DNA of 46,167 bases, from the NCBI RefSeq assembly GCF_003201855.1, contig NZ_QJKI01000027.1, positions 1 to 46,167 on the forward strand. The letters are read 5' to 3'. Under the pieces are notes generated by a model. The model searched no databases and was not told the DNA's origin. It was given only the letters and a program-made list of their open reading frames with translations. Below, one piece after another: positions 18,548 through 26,438 of this stretch. This stretch comes from Rivihabitans pingtungensis (GTDB lineage Bacteria > Pseudomonadota > Gammaproteobacteria > Burkholderiales > Aquaspirillaceae). The number at the start of each line of letters is the position of its first letter. The first letter of the stretch is position 1. A program made the position numbers and the translations under genes.

Positions 18548-19054
18548 TCAGCTGGGCAGCTTGACCTGATAGCCCGGCTGGTTCTTGGGATGGTGGTCGT
18601 TGGTGAACACGCTGCGGTCGTTCTTCAGCACGATCACCTCAAAGAACGGGCGGAAGCGATCTTCCGAGATGCCAAAGGCGGTCAGGAATTTGCCAAACAG
18701 CACTTGTTCTTCTGGCTCCGGCTGGCCATCGGCCAGCGAAGAATCAATCAGGTTGACCAGCATGCACATCTTTTGCGCATCGGTCAGCAGCGGGGTGGCC
18801 TCCTGCAGGAAGGTTTCCACCGAGTTCTTGCGGCGGTATTTCAGCGCGGAATCCAGCAGCGCCTGATTTTGCGCGCCCACGCCAATCGTGCCGCGACCGT
18901 CATCCTGGCCGCCCAGCACGCTGAGCAGATGGCCGATTTCTTCGTTATCCATCTCGCCGTCGGCGGACATCATGTACAGCAGCGAGGTGGCGAAGGCCAG
19001 ATGCGGGGTCATTTTTTCGCCGCTGTCGCTCTTGAACATGTCAAACAGGCCCAT
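18548..19054 (-). CDS. TerB-like (tellurite-resistance type) protein
   Basis: A 168-residue cytoplasmic protein. HLAFATSLLYMMSADGEMDNEEIGHLLSVLGG contains the acidic helix pair typical of the TerB fold, with DGEMDNEE as likely metal ligands. A second acidic patch DSSLADGQPEPEEQ follows about 80 residues later, matching the pseudo-symmetric TerB bundle. ATG 19054 has AAGGAG 8 bases upstream. It is a lone gene; no other ter genes are present, so tellurite resistance should not be assumed. Confidence 0.72.
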   Translation of the reverse strand: MGLFDMFKSDSGEKMTPHLAFATSLLYMMSADGEMDNEEIGHLLSVLGGQDDGRGTIGVGAQNQALLDSALKYRRKNSVETFLQEATPLLTDAQKMCMLVNLIDSSLADGQPEPEEQVLFGKFLTAFGISEDRFRPFFEVIVLKNDRSVFTNDHHPKNQPGYQVKLPS

Positions 19055-19482
19055 TGGGTGCTCTCCTTGGTGTGTGGTCAGGGGGATAAAAGCCCGGCCG
19101 CGGCACACATATGCCTACAACGGCCAGGCAACGCGTTAGACCATGGGGTGTTTTGTCAGGTTCCAGCACAAAAACGCCAACGACCCGCACATGGGCGGGC
19201 CGTTGTGTGGCACGCCACCATCGTCGGGGGCAGCGCGCCGGAATTGGTGCAGGGAGTTCGGACATTCCCCGCCTGATGTCATCCAAGCCCCGGCCAGCTG
19301 TCTGCAACCACCCTCGCAAACCGCGTTTCGGGGCAGGGGCCGTACTTGAGATGGCGAGATATTAGCGAGTAGAGATTGCACGGCGATGACGGCCAGATTG
19401 CTGACTGATGGCGCCCAGGGGGCGCCAGTGGCGGCCCCTGGGCGCACATCAGCCAAGCGTGGGCCATGCGCGCCGTCAGCGC
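19055..19482. other. Intergenic region, no gene seen
   Basis: About 430 bases between the TerB-like start and the 3' end of a receptor gene. Apart from the hairpin at 19411-19445, I see no gene, RNA or repeat in it. Confidence 0.4.
19411..19445 (-). terminator. Hairpin after the TonB-dependent receptor
   Basis: GCGCCCAGGGG and CCCCTGGGCGC form a perfect 11-bp GC-rich stem with a 13-base loop, 38 bases past the receptor stop. No T-run follows on the minus strand, so termination activity is uncertain. Confidence 0.4.
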
Positions 19483-21402
19483 TCAGAAGCGGTATTGGCC
19501 ACTAAGATAGAAAAACCGTGTGGGCGGGTCTTCCAGCGCGTACATCGATCCCCAGTTGTCCGGGGCCTGGCGGTTGAACAGATTATCCACGCCCGCAGCC
19601 AGGCTGATCTGTTTGTTGACTTGATACGCCAGCTTGAAATCCGTCAGGCCATGGTTGCTGGACAGGTTGACCCCACGCAGGGTGTTGTGGCTGTTGTAGT
19701 AATTGAAGTAATAGCGCCCTTGCAGGTCAGCGCGCCAGGCCCCCACTTCTGCGCGCAGGCCGGCGCGGGCAATGCTGCCCGGACGGCCGGTCAGGCGCTG
19801 GCCGCTGCTGTCGTCGCGGGCGCGGATATGTTCATAGCCGCCAGTCAGCGACCAGCCCGGCAAAAAGCGCCACTGACCGCTCAGCTCGATGCCTTCAATG
19901 GTGGCGCGGCCGACATTGGCGTACACCGAGCGGCTGAGCACGCCAGCGGGGTCGCTGGCCTGGCGCGCTTGCGACACGGTGGTGATCAAATTGCTGGCGC
20001 GGGTGCGGTAGGCGGCCAGCTCCAGGTTCCAATCGTCACGCTGGTAGCCGATGGCGGCCTCGACACTGCGGCTTTCTTCCGGAACCAGCGCGTCATTGCC
20101 CAGAATCAGGAAGGTGCCACGGCGGAAGGTGGCGTATTGCTCCAGCACGGTGGGCGCGCGAAATGCCTCGCCGTAGCCCAGGCGGAAGCGCCAGTTGGAC
20201 GGGGTGTATTGCAGCGACAGGCGCGGGGTGGCGGCGTGGCCGAATTCGTTGAAGCTGTCGTAGCGCACGCCCGCCAGCATGTGCAGGTCGGGCAGCAGGG
20301 TGAAGTCGCCCTGCGCCAGGCCATACTGGTTGCGGCGGTCGCCTTCGCGCGAGGTGTTGTTGGCGATGCGCAATTGGTCGGTTTGCCGGCCCAGGCCAAA
20401 GGTCAGCATATGCTGGCCCAGCGGCAGGGTATAGCGCGCGCCCAACTGGGTTTGCGTGTAATGGGTGTCTTCAATCAGCGGATAGGCGCGGGTGGTTTTG
20501 GCGTCCGAGCGGCCACGCGCCATATCCACCACCAACTGGCCGGGGCCGATGTCGCCGGTGTAGTTCAGTCCGGCGTAGTCGCGGCGCTCTTGCTCGTAGC
20601 CCACAAAACGGGTGAACGGCGCGCTGGCCAACTGATCGGGGGCGCGGTCGTTTTGCAGCACGCGCTCCAGCGTCAGCTTGACGGTGTGGCCCGGCGCCAC
20701 GCGCAGGCCACCATGATAATTGACGTAGGTTTCGTCGCTGCCTTTGAGGTCGGCGCGGTAGCTGCTGTCCACCACCCGGTATTCGTCACGGTTGCGTTGC
20801 TCCACGCTCAAGCGGTGGGTGACGTTTTCGCCGCCATATTCTACGTAGCCCTTCCACAAGTCGGTGTCGCGCGAATTGCCCTGCGACAGTCCGTACAGCA
20901 CGGAAGCGCCGCCGTGCAGACCGCTATTATATTTGGGCTGCTTGCTGATGATGTTGATCACCCCGCCCGAGGCGTCAGCGCCATACAGCGCCGACATCGG
21001 GCCGCGCACGATTTCGATTTGCTCGGCATCTTCGCTGGAAAACAGGTTCAGGTCGCGCGAGCCGTATTTCTGGGTGCGGCGCAGGCCATCGTACAGAATC
21101 AGCGTGCCGCTGCTGGTCATGCCGCGCATGCTGATGGTGGCGTTGGTGGACGTGCCACGGGTGTCCACCCCGACCGCCTGCTTGAGGTTGTCCACCAGGC
21201 TGACGCCTGCGGTGGCGTCCAGATCGCGGCGGCTGAGCACCTGCACGCTGGCCTGCACATCTTGCACCGGCTGGGCGTAACTGGACGCGGTGACCACCAC
21301 CGGCTTAAGTGAGGCGTCTTCGGCGTGGGCCGCCAGCGCGAAAGCGCCAGCCAGCGCCAGGCATAGCGGCGCGGGGCGGGCAAGCAAGAGGGGCAAGGAC
21401 AT
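19483..21402 (-). CDS. TonB-dependent outer-membrane receptor (siderophore/BtuB-CirA type)
   Basis: A 639-residue outer-membrane receptor. A signal peptide is at residues 1-27 (ending AAHAED), followed by the TonB-box-like LKPVVVTASSY. The plug domain contains DLDATAGVSLVDNLKQAVGV, ISMRGM and IEIVRGPMSALYGADASGGVINI, all plug hallmarks. A 22-strand-type barrel ends in FFYLSGQYRF, with the C-terminal Phe needed for barrel insertion. ATG 21402 is preceded by AGGAG. It is the last gene of a four-gene minus-strand operon with a CcdA-like protein, a membrane ferredoxin and a periplasmic protein. The substrate is a metal chelate by analogy; which metal is not decided by the sequence. Confidence 0.9.
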   Translation of the reverse strand: MSLPLLLARPAPLCLALAGAFALAAHAEDASLKPVVVTASSYAQPVQDVQASVQVLSRRDLDATAGVSLVDNLKQAVGVDTRGTSTNATISMRGMTSSGTLILYDGLRRTQKYGSRDLNLFSSEDAEQIEIVRGPMSALYGADASGGVINIISKQPKYNSGLHGGASVLYGLSQGNSRDTDLWKGYVEYGGENVTHRLSVEQRNRDEYRVVDSSYRADLKGSDETYVNYHGGLRVAPGHTVKLTLERVLQNDRAPDQLASAPFTRFVGYEQERRDYAGLNYTGDIGPGQLVVDMARGRSDAKTTRAYPLIEDTHYTQTQLGARYTLPLGQHMLTFGLGRQTDQLRIANNTSREGDRRNQYGLAQGDFTLLPDLHMLAGVRYDSFNEFGHAATPRLSLQYTPSNWRFRLGYGEAFRAPTVLEQYATFRRGTFLILGNDALVPEESRSVEAAIGYQRDDWNLELAAYRTRASNLITTVSQARQASDPAGVLSRSVYANVGRATIEGIELSGQWRFLPGWSLTGGYEHIRARDDSSGQRLTGRPGSIARAGLRAEVGAWRADLQGRYYFNYYNSHNTLRGVNLSSNHGLTDFKLAYQVNKQISLAAGVDNLFNRQAPDNWGSMYALEDPPTRFFYLSGQYRF

Positions 21403-21448
21403 GAGCTCTCCTGAAGTCGTGGGCGCTGGCGTTGCAACAGCCAGGCCA

Positions 21449-21467
21449 AATAATGAAAATGGTTTAT
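21449..21467. promoter_or_regulatory. Possible Fur-box-like sequence
   Basis: AATAATGAAAATGGTTTAT agrees with the 19-base Fur consensus at 12 positions by my count, best in the left half. It lies 46 bases ahead of the receptor start but overlaps the last codons of the upstream gene. That makes a second internal iron-regulated promoter possible but weakly supported. Confidence 0.3.
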
Positions 21468-22219
21468 GGCCGCGCCAGCGGGGCAATGGGGATCACCCGC
21501 CGCACGCGTCGACGCTGGCGCAGGTGGGCCATGGCCACTGCGGCGGCACCCAGCGCCAAGGCCAGCGTGGCCCAGGCAGCCGACACGGTGGCCAGCCGCC
21601 GCCAGCCCATCAGCGCCAGCACCAGCGCCGCGCCCACCCGCAGGCAGGGGGCAAGCCAGGGGTGTTCGACGCGCAGGCGCTGGCCCAGCGCGGCGCAGGC
21701 CGGAATCAGCGCCAGCATGGGCGTCAGCAAGGCCCCCGCGCCAAACGCCATGCCCAGCCGCGCGCCCTGGCCGGGGTCGGCGCTGGCGGCGGCGGTGGTC
21801 AGCAAGGTGGCCAATGGCGTGCAGGGAATCAGGGTCAGCGCCATGCCCAGCAAAAAGGGCGAGCTCAGCCCGATGCGGCCGGCGCGATGGCACAGCGCGG
21901 CGGCGGTGTGCGGGGCGCTTGGGCGTAACAGCAGGCCGGCGCAGGCCAGCGCTGCGACGCCAATCAGCGCATTGCCCACGCCGGAGCGCAGGGTCTGGAG
22001 AAACCAGTCGCCCAGGCTGGCCGCCAGCGCGCCCAGGCTGGTATAGGCCAACCAGCGCCCGCCCAAAAAACTCAGCGCATCGCGCAGCCCGGCGCGTGCG
22101 CCGCCAGCGCCAGCCAGCGTCCAGGCGCCGATAAAGGGCATGCAGGTGGCGGCGCAGGCGGTGAGTCCCAGCGAGGCCCCCAGCAGTAGCACACCGGTCA
22201 GCGAGGCATCAGCCGCCAT
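21464..22219 (-). CDS. CcdA/DsbD- or UreH-like membrane protein (TauE/SafE-type fold)
   Basis: A 251-residue protein with about six transmembrane helices in two repeats. Each repeat starts with a Cys-Pro or Cys-containing helix: LTACAATCMPFIGAWTL in the first and LTLIPCTPLATLLTTAA in the second. This paired-cysteine layout is that of CcdA/DsbD electron-transfer domains and of related UreH-like proteins, which pass reducing power across the inner membrane. The start overlaps the upstream ferredoxin gene by 11 bases, so translation is likely coupled. In context it could deliver electrons to the periplasm for metal release. A transport role is the alternative. Confidence 0.6.
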   Translation of the reverse strand: MAADASLTGVLLLGASLGLTACAATCMPFIGAWTLAGAGGARAGLRDALSFLGGRWLAYTSLGALAASLGDWFLQTLRSGVGNALIGVAALACAGLLLRPSAPHTAAALCHRAGRIGLSSPFLLGMALTLIPCTPLATLLTTAAASADPGQGARLGMAFGAGALLTPMLALIPACAALGQRLRVEHPWLAPCLRVGAALVLALMGWRRLATVSAAWATLALALGAAAVAMAHLRQRRRVRRVIPIAPLARP

Positions 22220-23270
22220 GGCTGCTGTCCACCGGTTTGGCGCGGGCGATGCGAATCACCTTGCGTTCGCCATCCGGGGTTTCCCGTTTGACCTGACGCT
22301 TGTAGTAGTCGCGCGAGGAGCTGAACGCGGCCAGCGGGCCCACCCGCACGCGGATGATCTGATCATCCGGGCAGTATTCGGCGCAGCGCCCGCACAGCGT
22401 GCAATCTTCGGTGAAGGCCCGGCGGCCGTGCTGGTGGTGGATTTCCGGGATATCCATCGGACAGGCGCGGCTGCAAATGCCGCACTGCGCGCATTTGCTG
22501 TGTTCGCGCTTGTCCAGACGCAGCAGCGACACATGGCGCGCCAGCGCATTCATGGCCAACATCGGGCACACCCGACAGAACGGCTGGCGCACGGCCAGGC
22601 TGGCCAGCAACACAAAGCCGGCCACCGTGTTGCCAATCAGGCTCAACGCCAGCCCCAGCGCATCGCCGCCCACTTTCAGCGCCAGCTCGTCGGTCTGGCC
22701 GGTCAGCAAGGTGGTGACAATCCGCGACGGGCAGACATCGCAATAGGGGTTGCCTGCCGAATGCGGGGCCACGCCCAGGCCGGCGGCCAGCGGCAAGGCA
22801 AACACCAGCCCCAGCAACACCAGCCATTTCACCGGCCGCAGCCAGCGCAGCCGCGTCGGGGCCACGGTGCGCCGCGCCAGCCCCAGCTTGCGCCCCAGCC
22901 GGTATAGCCATTCCTGCACCGTGCCCAGCGGGCACACCCAGGCGCAAAACGCCTTGCCCAGCAGCAGATAAGCCAATAAAAAGCTGCCCAGGGTGAGCAG
23001 TAGCGGCAAGAAGGTTTGCAGCGCCACCTGCTGGGCGCGCGCCAGTGCGGCGCCCACCTGATGATCCAGCTGATGCTGCAAGGGCACCAGCGCGCAATAG
23101 CCGCCGTTTTGTGTGTCGTAGGCGCAAGACAAGGCCGGCAGCGCGGTGGAGATTTTTTCTGCCGCGTAATAGCCCACCAGATTGGCCCCCCAGACGGTGA
23201 GCAGCAGCATCAGCAGTTGCACACTCAGGCGCACACGCCCTAAAGACAGCCCAGACAAAATGGATTTCAT
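22209..23270 (-). CDS. NapH/CcoG-like membrane-bound 4Fe-4S ferredoxin
   Basis: A 353-residue inner-membrane protein with about five helices and two kinds of iron-sulfur motif. The membrane-side pairs are KAFCAWVCPLGTVQEW and RQPFCRVCPM, the NapH/NosR C-terminal signature. The C-terminal cytoplasmic part holds two classic 4Fe-4S motifs, CAQCGICSRACP and CTLCGRCAEYCP. The family oxidises quinol or passes electrons to periplasmic partners. No nitrate or nitrous-oxide reductase genes are near, so a dedicated role with the neighbouring receptor operon is likely. The start overlaps the previous gene by four bases (ATGA). Confidence 0.8.
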   Translation of the reverse strand: MKSILSGLSLGRVRLSVQLLMLLLTVWGANLVGYYAAEKISTALPALSCAYDTQNGGYCALVPLQHQLDHQVGAALARAQQVALQTFLPLLLTLGSFLLAYLLLGKAFCAWVCPLGTVQEWLYRLGRKLGLARRTVAPTRLRWLRPVKWLVLLGLVFALPLAAGLGVAPHSAGNPYCDVCPSRIVTTLLTGQTDELALKVGGDALGLALSLIGNTVAGFVLLASLAVRQPFCRVCPMLAMNALARHVSLLRLDKREHSKCAQCGICSRACPMDIPEIHHQHGRRAFTEDCTLCGRCAEYCPDDQIIRVRVGPLAAFSSSRDYYKRQVKRETPDGERKVIRIARAKPVDSSHGG

Positions 23271-24097
23271 GCGCGCTCCCGTTTGCGTCGGATCAAGGGG
23301 GCGGCCAGCACCATGCCAAAGCCCAGCGCGCCCACGCCGGCAGCCAGGCTGCGTTCGCGCATGCGGTCCGGGTAGTAACGGTGGGCGTAGGTGCTCAGAT
23401 AGTTGCGCCCGTCGATGGCCTGGTTGACCGCCAGCACAAAGCCCTGGCTGGCGTTCATCGGGTTGGGGCCTGTCAGCGCCGCCTCGGGAAAATCACGCGG
23501 AAAAGTGACTTCCACCTCGCCGCGCGTGTCGCTGACCCACACTCGGCGCGTGCCGGGCTCGGTAAGCAGCTCCACGCCGACATTGGGTCGCGGCTGACCA
23601 TTGAAGCGCACCTGAAAGCGCCACTGGCTGGTTTCCCGCACGCCGCCATGTTCCGGCAGGCGCAATGGCACAATCTCCAGCCCGTCGCGGCGCTGCGCCA
23701 GCAAGGCGGAGGGTGACAGCGGCTTGCCGGGCAAATAGACATGGGTGCTGGCGCGCAGCACGGTGTGGTCATCGCGCGCGCCGCTGGCGCTGAACCAGAC
23801 ATGGCCGCTGCCGGCCTGCTCGCGGCTGGCGCGCCAGCCGCTCAGCGTTTGGCCATCCGTTCGCGCCACCGTGTGCATGACCAGGGTTGGGGCAGGCAGA
23901 TTGACCGCGTCGATGCGCACACCGCCGGCGGATTCGCCGCGTGCGGCTTGCGCTTGCAGCAGCGGATAGCGCGTCCAGGTCGGGCGCTCAGTGGCGGCGG
24001 CATGCGCATGTGGCGCCGGTGCCGCCAGCGCGCCGCTCGCCAGCCCGATGCCGGCTAAGCCCAGGCCGATAGACCGCCAGTGTGAAAACAGGGCCAT
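23267..24097 (-). CDS. Exported DUF4198-like protein with C-terminal membrane anchor
   Basis: A 276-residue protein. A signal peptide is at about residues 1-25 (ending LAAPAPHAH), followed by a His-rich start of the mature protein. A beta-rich body comes next: HVYLPGKPLSPSALL, then FQVRFNGQPRPNVGVELL and VSDTRGEVEVTFP, which recalls DUF4198/NikM-like periplasmic metal-associated domains. One transmembrane helix follows near 250-268 (LAAGVGALGFGMVLAAPL), and then a basic tail. It is the first gene of the four-gene operon and lies behind a perfect palindrome. A metal-binding or sensing partner of the receptor is an inference; the family match is by eye only. Confidence 0.55.
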   Translation of the reverse strand: MALFSHWRSIGLGLAGIGLASGALAAPAPHAHAAATERPTWTRYPLLQAQAARGESAGGVRIDAVNLPAPTLVMHTVARTDGQTLSGWRASREQAGSGHVWFSASGARDDHTVLRASTHVYLPGKPLSPSALLAQRRDGLEIVPLRLPEHGGVRETSQWRFQVRFNGQPRPNVGVELLTEPGTRRVWVSDTRGEVEVTFPRDFPEAALTGPNPMNASQGFVLAVNQAIDGRNYLSTYAHRYYPDRMRERSLAAGVGALGFGMVLAAPLIRRKRERA

Positions 24098-24158
24098 ATC
24101 TCAATTGCCAAGAGAATCAAAGATGCGGCGGATTATAGTAGTTCTACCAACCCCCTCT

Positions 24159-24177
24159 CTGCGACATAATGTCGCAG
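24159..24177. promoter_or_regulatory. Perfect 19-bp palindrome ahead of the receptor/ferredoxin operon
   Basis: CTGCGACATAATGTCGCAG has two 9-base arms around one central A. It lies 61 bases upstream of the first gene of the minus-strand operon, a usual operator distance. It does not match the Fur, Zur or NikR consensus that I know. Confidence 0.5.
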
Positions 24178-24278
24178 CAGATCACGATCATGACAGATAA
24201 AAAAATGGGCAGCACCATGGCGCTGCCCCATTGGCGCATACGCCAACAGTCACCCATTTTATTGTGGTGAGATTCTGC

Positions 24279-26279
24279 TCAGAATGTGGCCTGTACCCCC
24301 ACCGTCACCGTGCGGCCAGGGGCAATATAGCCAATCCCGTCATACTGTTTGTCCGCCACATTGGCCACACTCAAGCGCGCAGTCAGCTGCTTGCCCAGCG
24401 CGTGGCTCAGGCCAATATCCACTGTGGAATAGGCTTGATATTCGGTGGTGTTGGCGTCATTGCCGTAGCGTTTGCCCACATGGTTGAACGTGGCAAACAG
24501 TGTGCTGCCTGGCGCCCAGTGATAGTCTGCCTTCAAAAATCCCTGCTGGCGCGGCACATTGGTCAGGCGCTTGCCTTGCAGGCTGACATCGCGCGGGTTC
24601 TTGACGATTTTGGATTGATTCAAGGTGTAACTGCCGGTCAGCGTCAGCGTCGGCAACAGGCGATACACCGCCTCAAGCTCCAGCCCTCGCGTGGTCACCG
24701 CGCCAATATTGATCTTGTCTACATTGCTGGCGTTACGCTGCACCGAATAAATAAAGTCCTTGGCGTCGTTGTAATATGCCGTGGCCTTGGCATACCCCAT
24801 CTGGCCAAAATACACATCCACGCCAAAGTCATAGGCATTGACCTTTTCTGGGGTCAGCGCCGGATTGGCCCAATAGGTGACATTGCCGCGTTTGGTGTCG
24901 GCATACAAATTGAACATGTCTGGCAGATTGAACGCCTGCCCGGCGCTGGCGCGCACATTGACCGCCTCATTCAATTTGAACAAAGTGGCCAATTTGGGCG
25001 ACAGCTTGCTGTCGGTTTGGCTGCGGTAGGCTGAATTGGGTTGTCCCGCACCGCTGTCGGTTTGATTGCCGCCGGTTTTCCAGTGGTCGTAGCGCGCGGC
25101 CAGATTCAGATTCCAGCGTGGAGTCAGTTGCAGGTCATCTTGCACAAACAGCCCGTAGCGCCGCACATCGCCGCGCGTGTCGCGCAGCCGCGCGCTGCCG
25201 GGATAATCAAAATGGTTGCGGAGGTCACCGTCCAGATAATCCACGCCCACGGTCAGTTGCTGCCCGGGCGTCAGTGTCCAGGCATGCTGGATATTGCCGC
25301 CCACGGTACGGTCTTGGTACAGGCCTTTTTCGGCAATGCTGCGGTAGCTTGGCGTGCTCAAGGTATCGGCCCATTGTTTGCCCTGCCGCGCGTACACCAT
25401 GGCGGTGGTGCTGGCGCCGTCGGCTTCGCGCACATAGCGCACGCTGGGCAGCCATTGTTCACGGGTGGAGGGCTGATAGCCTGGCGCACCCGGTCGATAA
25501 AAGCCGGTGGCTTCGTCTTTCAGGTAACTGACCCCGGCCTCCAGCAGCGATTGCGCGCTCAGCTCGTGCGTCACTTTCAGCGAAGCATTTTGCTTGACCG
25601 TGCCGATGGCGTCCTGGTTGGCGGTGGGCACCGTGGCGTCCGGGCGCCACATGGTATAGCCGTCGCTGGAAAAATGGCTGGCCGACAGCCGCAGCGAGGT
25701 TGGGCCGGCGCCATACGAATGCGACGCCGTCAGCCGCTTGCTGTTCATGCTGCCATACTCTGCCCCCAGCCGGGTCACGCTGCCGGCTTCGGGCGCACGG
25801 GACAAGACATGAATCACCCCGCCCATGGCATTGGCGCCGTACAGGCCAGAGCTGGCCCCGCGCACAATCTCCACACGCTCAATATCCTGAGTGCTCAACT
25901 GCGACCAATCCACTTGGCCATCGTAAAGCACATTCATTGGCACGCCATCCAGCAACACCAGCGTGCGGCTGTTGCCCGGCAAGCCGCGCGTGTAAGTTTG
26001 TGCAATGCGGTTGGGCGACGAGGCATCCATCCGCGCCGCATACACCCCCGGCACGCCTTGCAGCAGCTGGTCCACCGTGCTCGCTGGCGATTGCTCGATG
26101 GTCTCGCGGTTGATCACCGACACGGCAGCCGGCACATCACGCAGGGCTTTCTGGGTTTTGGTGGCGGTGATCACCAGCGGGTTCAGTTCGGTGCTTGGCT
26201 CAGCGGCAAGCGTCAGCAGCGGCGTGGCGCCGACAAAAATGCTGCTCAGCCGCCAGGCCAGATGAGACAGGCGAAACAT
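24279..26279 (-). CDS. TonB-dependent outer-membrane receptor
   Basis: A 666-residue receptor. The signal peptide is at 1-26 and the TonB-box-like segment is NPLVITATKTQ. The plug hallmarks are VPAAVSVINRETIEQ, LLQGVPGVYAARM, TRGLPGNSRTLVLLDGVP and VEIVRGASSGLYGANAMGGVI. The barrel ends in TVTVGVQATF with terminal Phe. GAGGAG precedes ATG 26279. It lies 159 bases after the PepSY gene on the same strand and may be co-transcribed with it. A ferric siderophore or heme-type ligand is likely, but the substrate cannot be read off. Confidence 0.9.
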   Translation of the reverse strand: MFRLSHLAWRLSSIFVGATPLLTLAAEPSTELNPLVITATKTQKALRDVPAAVSVINRETIEQSPASTVDQLLQGVPGVYAARMDASSPNRIAQTYTRGLPGNSRTLVLLDGVPMNVLYDGQVDWSQLSTQDIERVEIVRGASSGLYGANAMGGVIHVLSRAPEAGSVTRLGAEYGSMNSKRLTASHSYGAGPTSLRLSASHFSSDGYTMWRPDATVPTANQDAIGTVKQNASLKVTHELSAQSLLEAGVSYLKDEATGFYRPGAPGYQPSTREQWLPSVRYVREADGASTTAMVYARQGKQWADTLSTPSYRSIAEKGLYQDRTVGGNIQHAWTLTPGQQLTVGVDYLDGDLRNHFDYPGSARLRDTRGDVRRYGLFVQDDLQLTPRWNLNLAARYDHWKTGGNQTDSGAGQPNSAYRSQTDSKLSPKLATLFKLNEAVNVRASAGQAFNLPDMFNLYADTKRGNVTYWANPALTPEKVNAYDFGVDVYFGQMGYAKATAYYNDAKDFIYSVQRNASNVDKINIGAVTTRGLELEAVYRLLPTLTLTGSYTLNQSKIVKNPRDVSLQGKRLTNVPRQQGFLKADYHWAPGSTLFATFNHVGKRYGNDANTTEYQAYSTVDIGLSHALGKQLTARLSVANVADKQYDGIGYIAPGRTVTVGVQATF

Positions 26280-26438
26280 GGGTTCTCCTCAAGTGAAGAT
26301 ATCTTTGGCGCGCCAGCTCGACGAGGAGGTTTGGGTGTGCGTTTGGTTTAAAGCTGCTCACAAAACTCAGCGCAACGAGCTGGGCGCGCGCAAACAGTGC
26401 GAGCGCCATGCAACAACGCCAGGAGGGTTTTGTGACGC

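Noticed and set aside
19408..21312. Long plus-strand open frame (634 codons) opposite the first receptor
   Set aside because: It is the antisense shadow of a high-GC receptor gene. Its translation is rich in Ala/Gly/Gln/His without domains, and the receptor has all family motifs.
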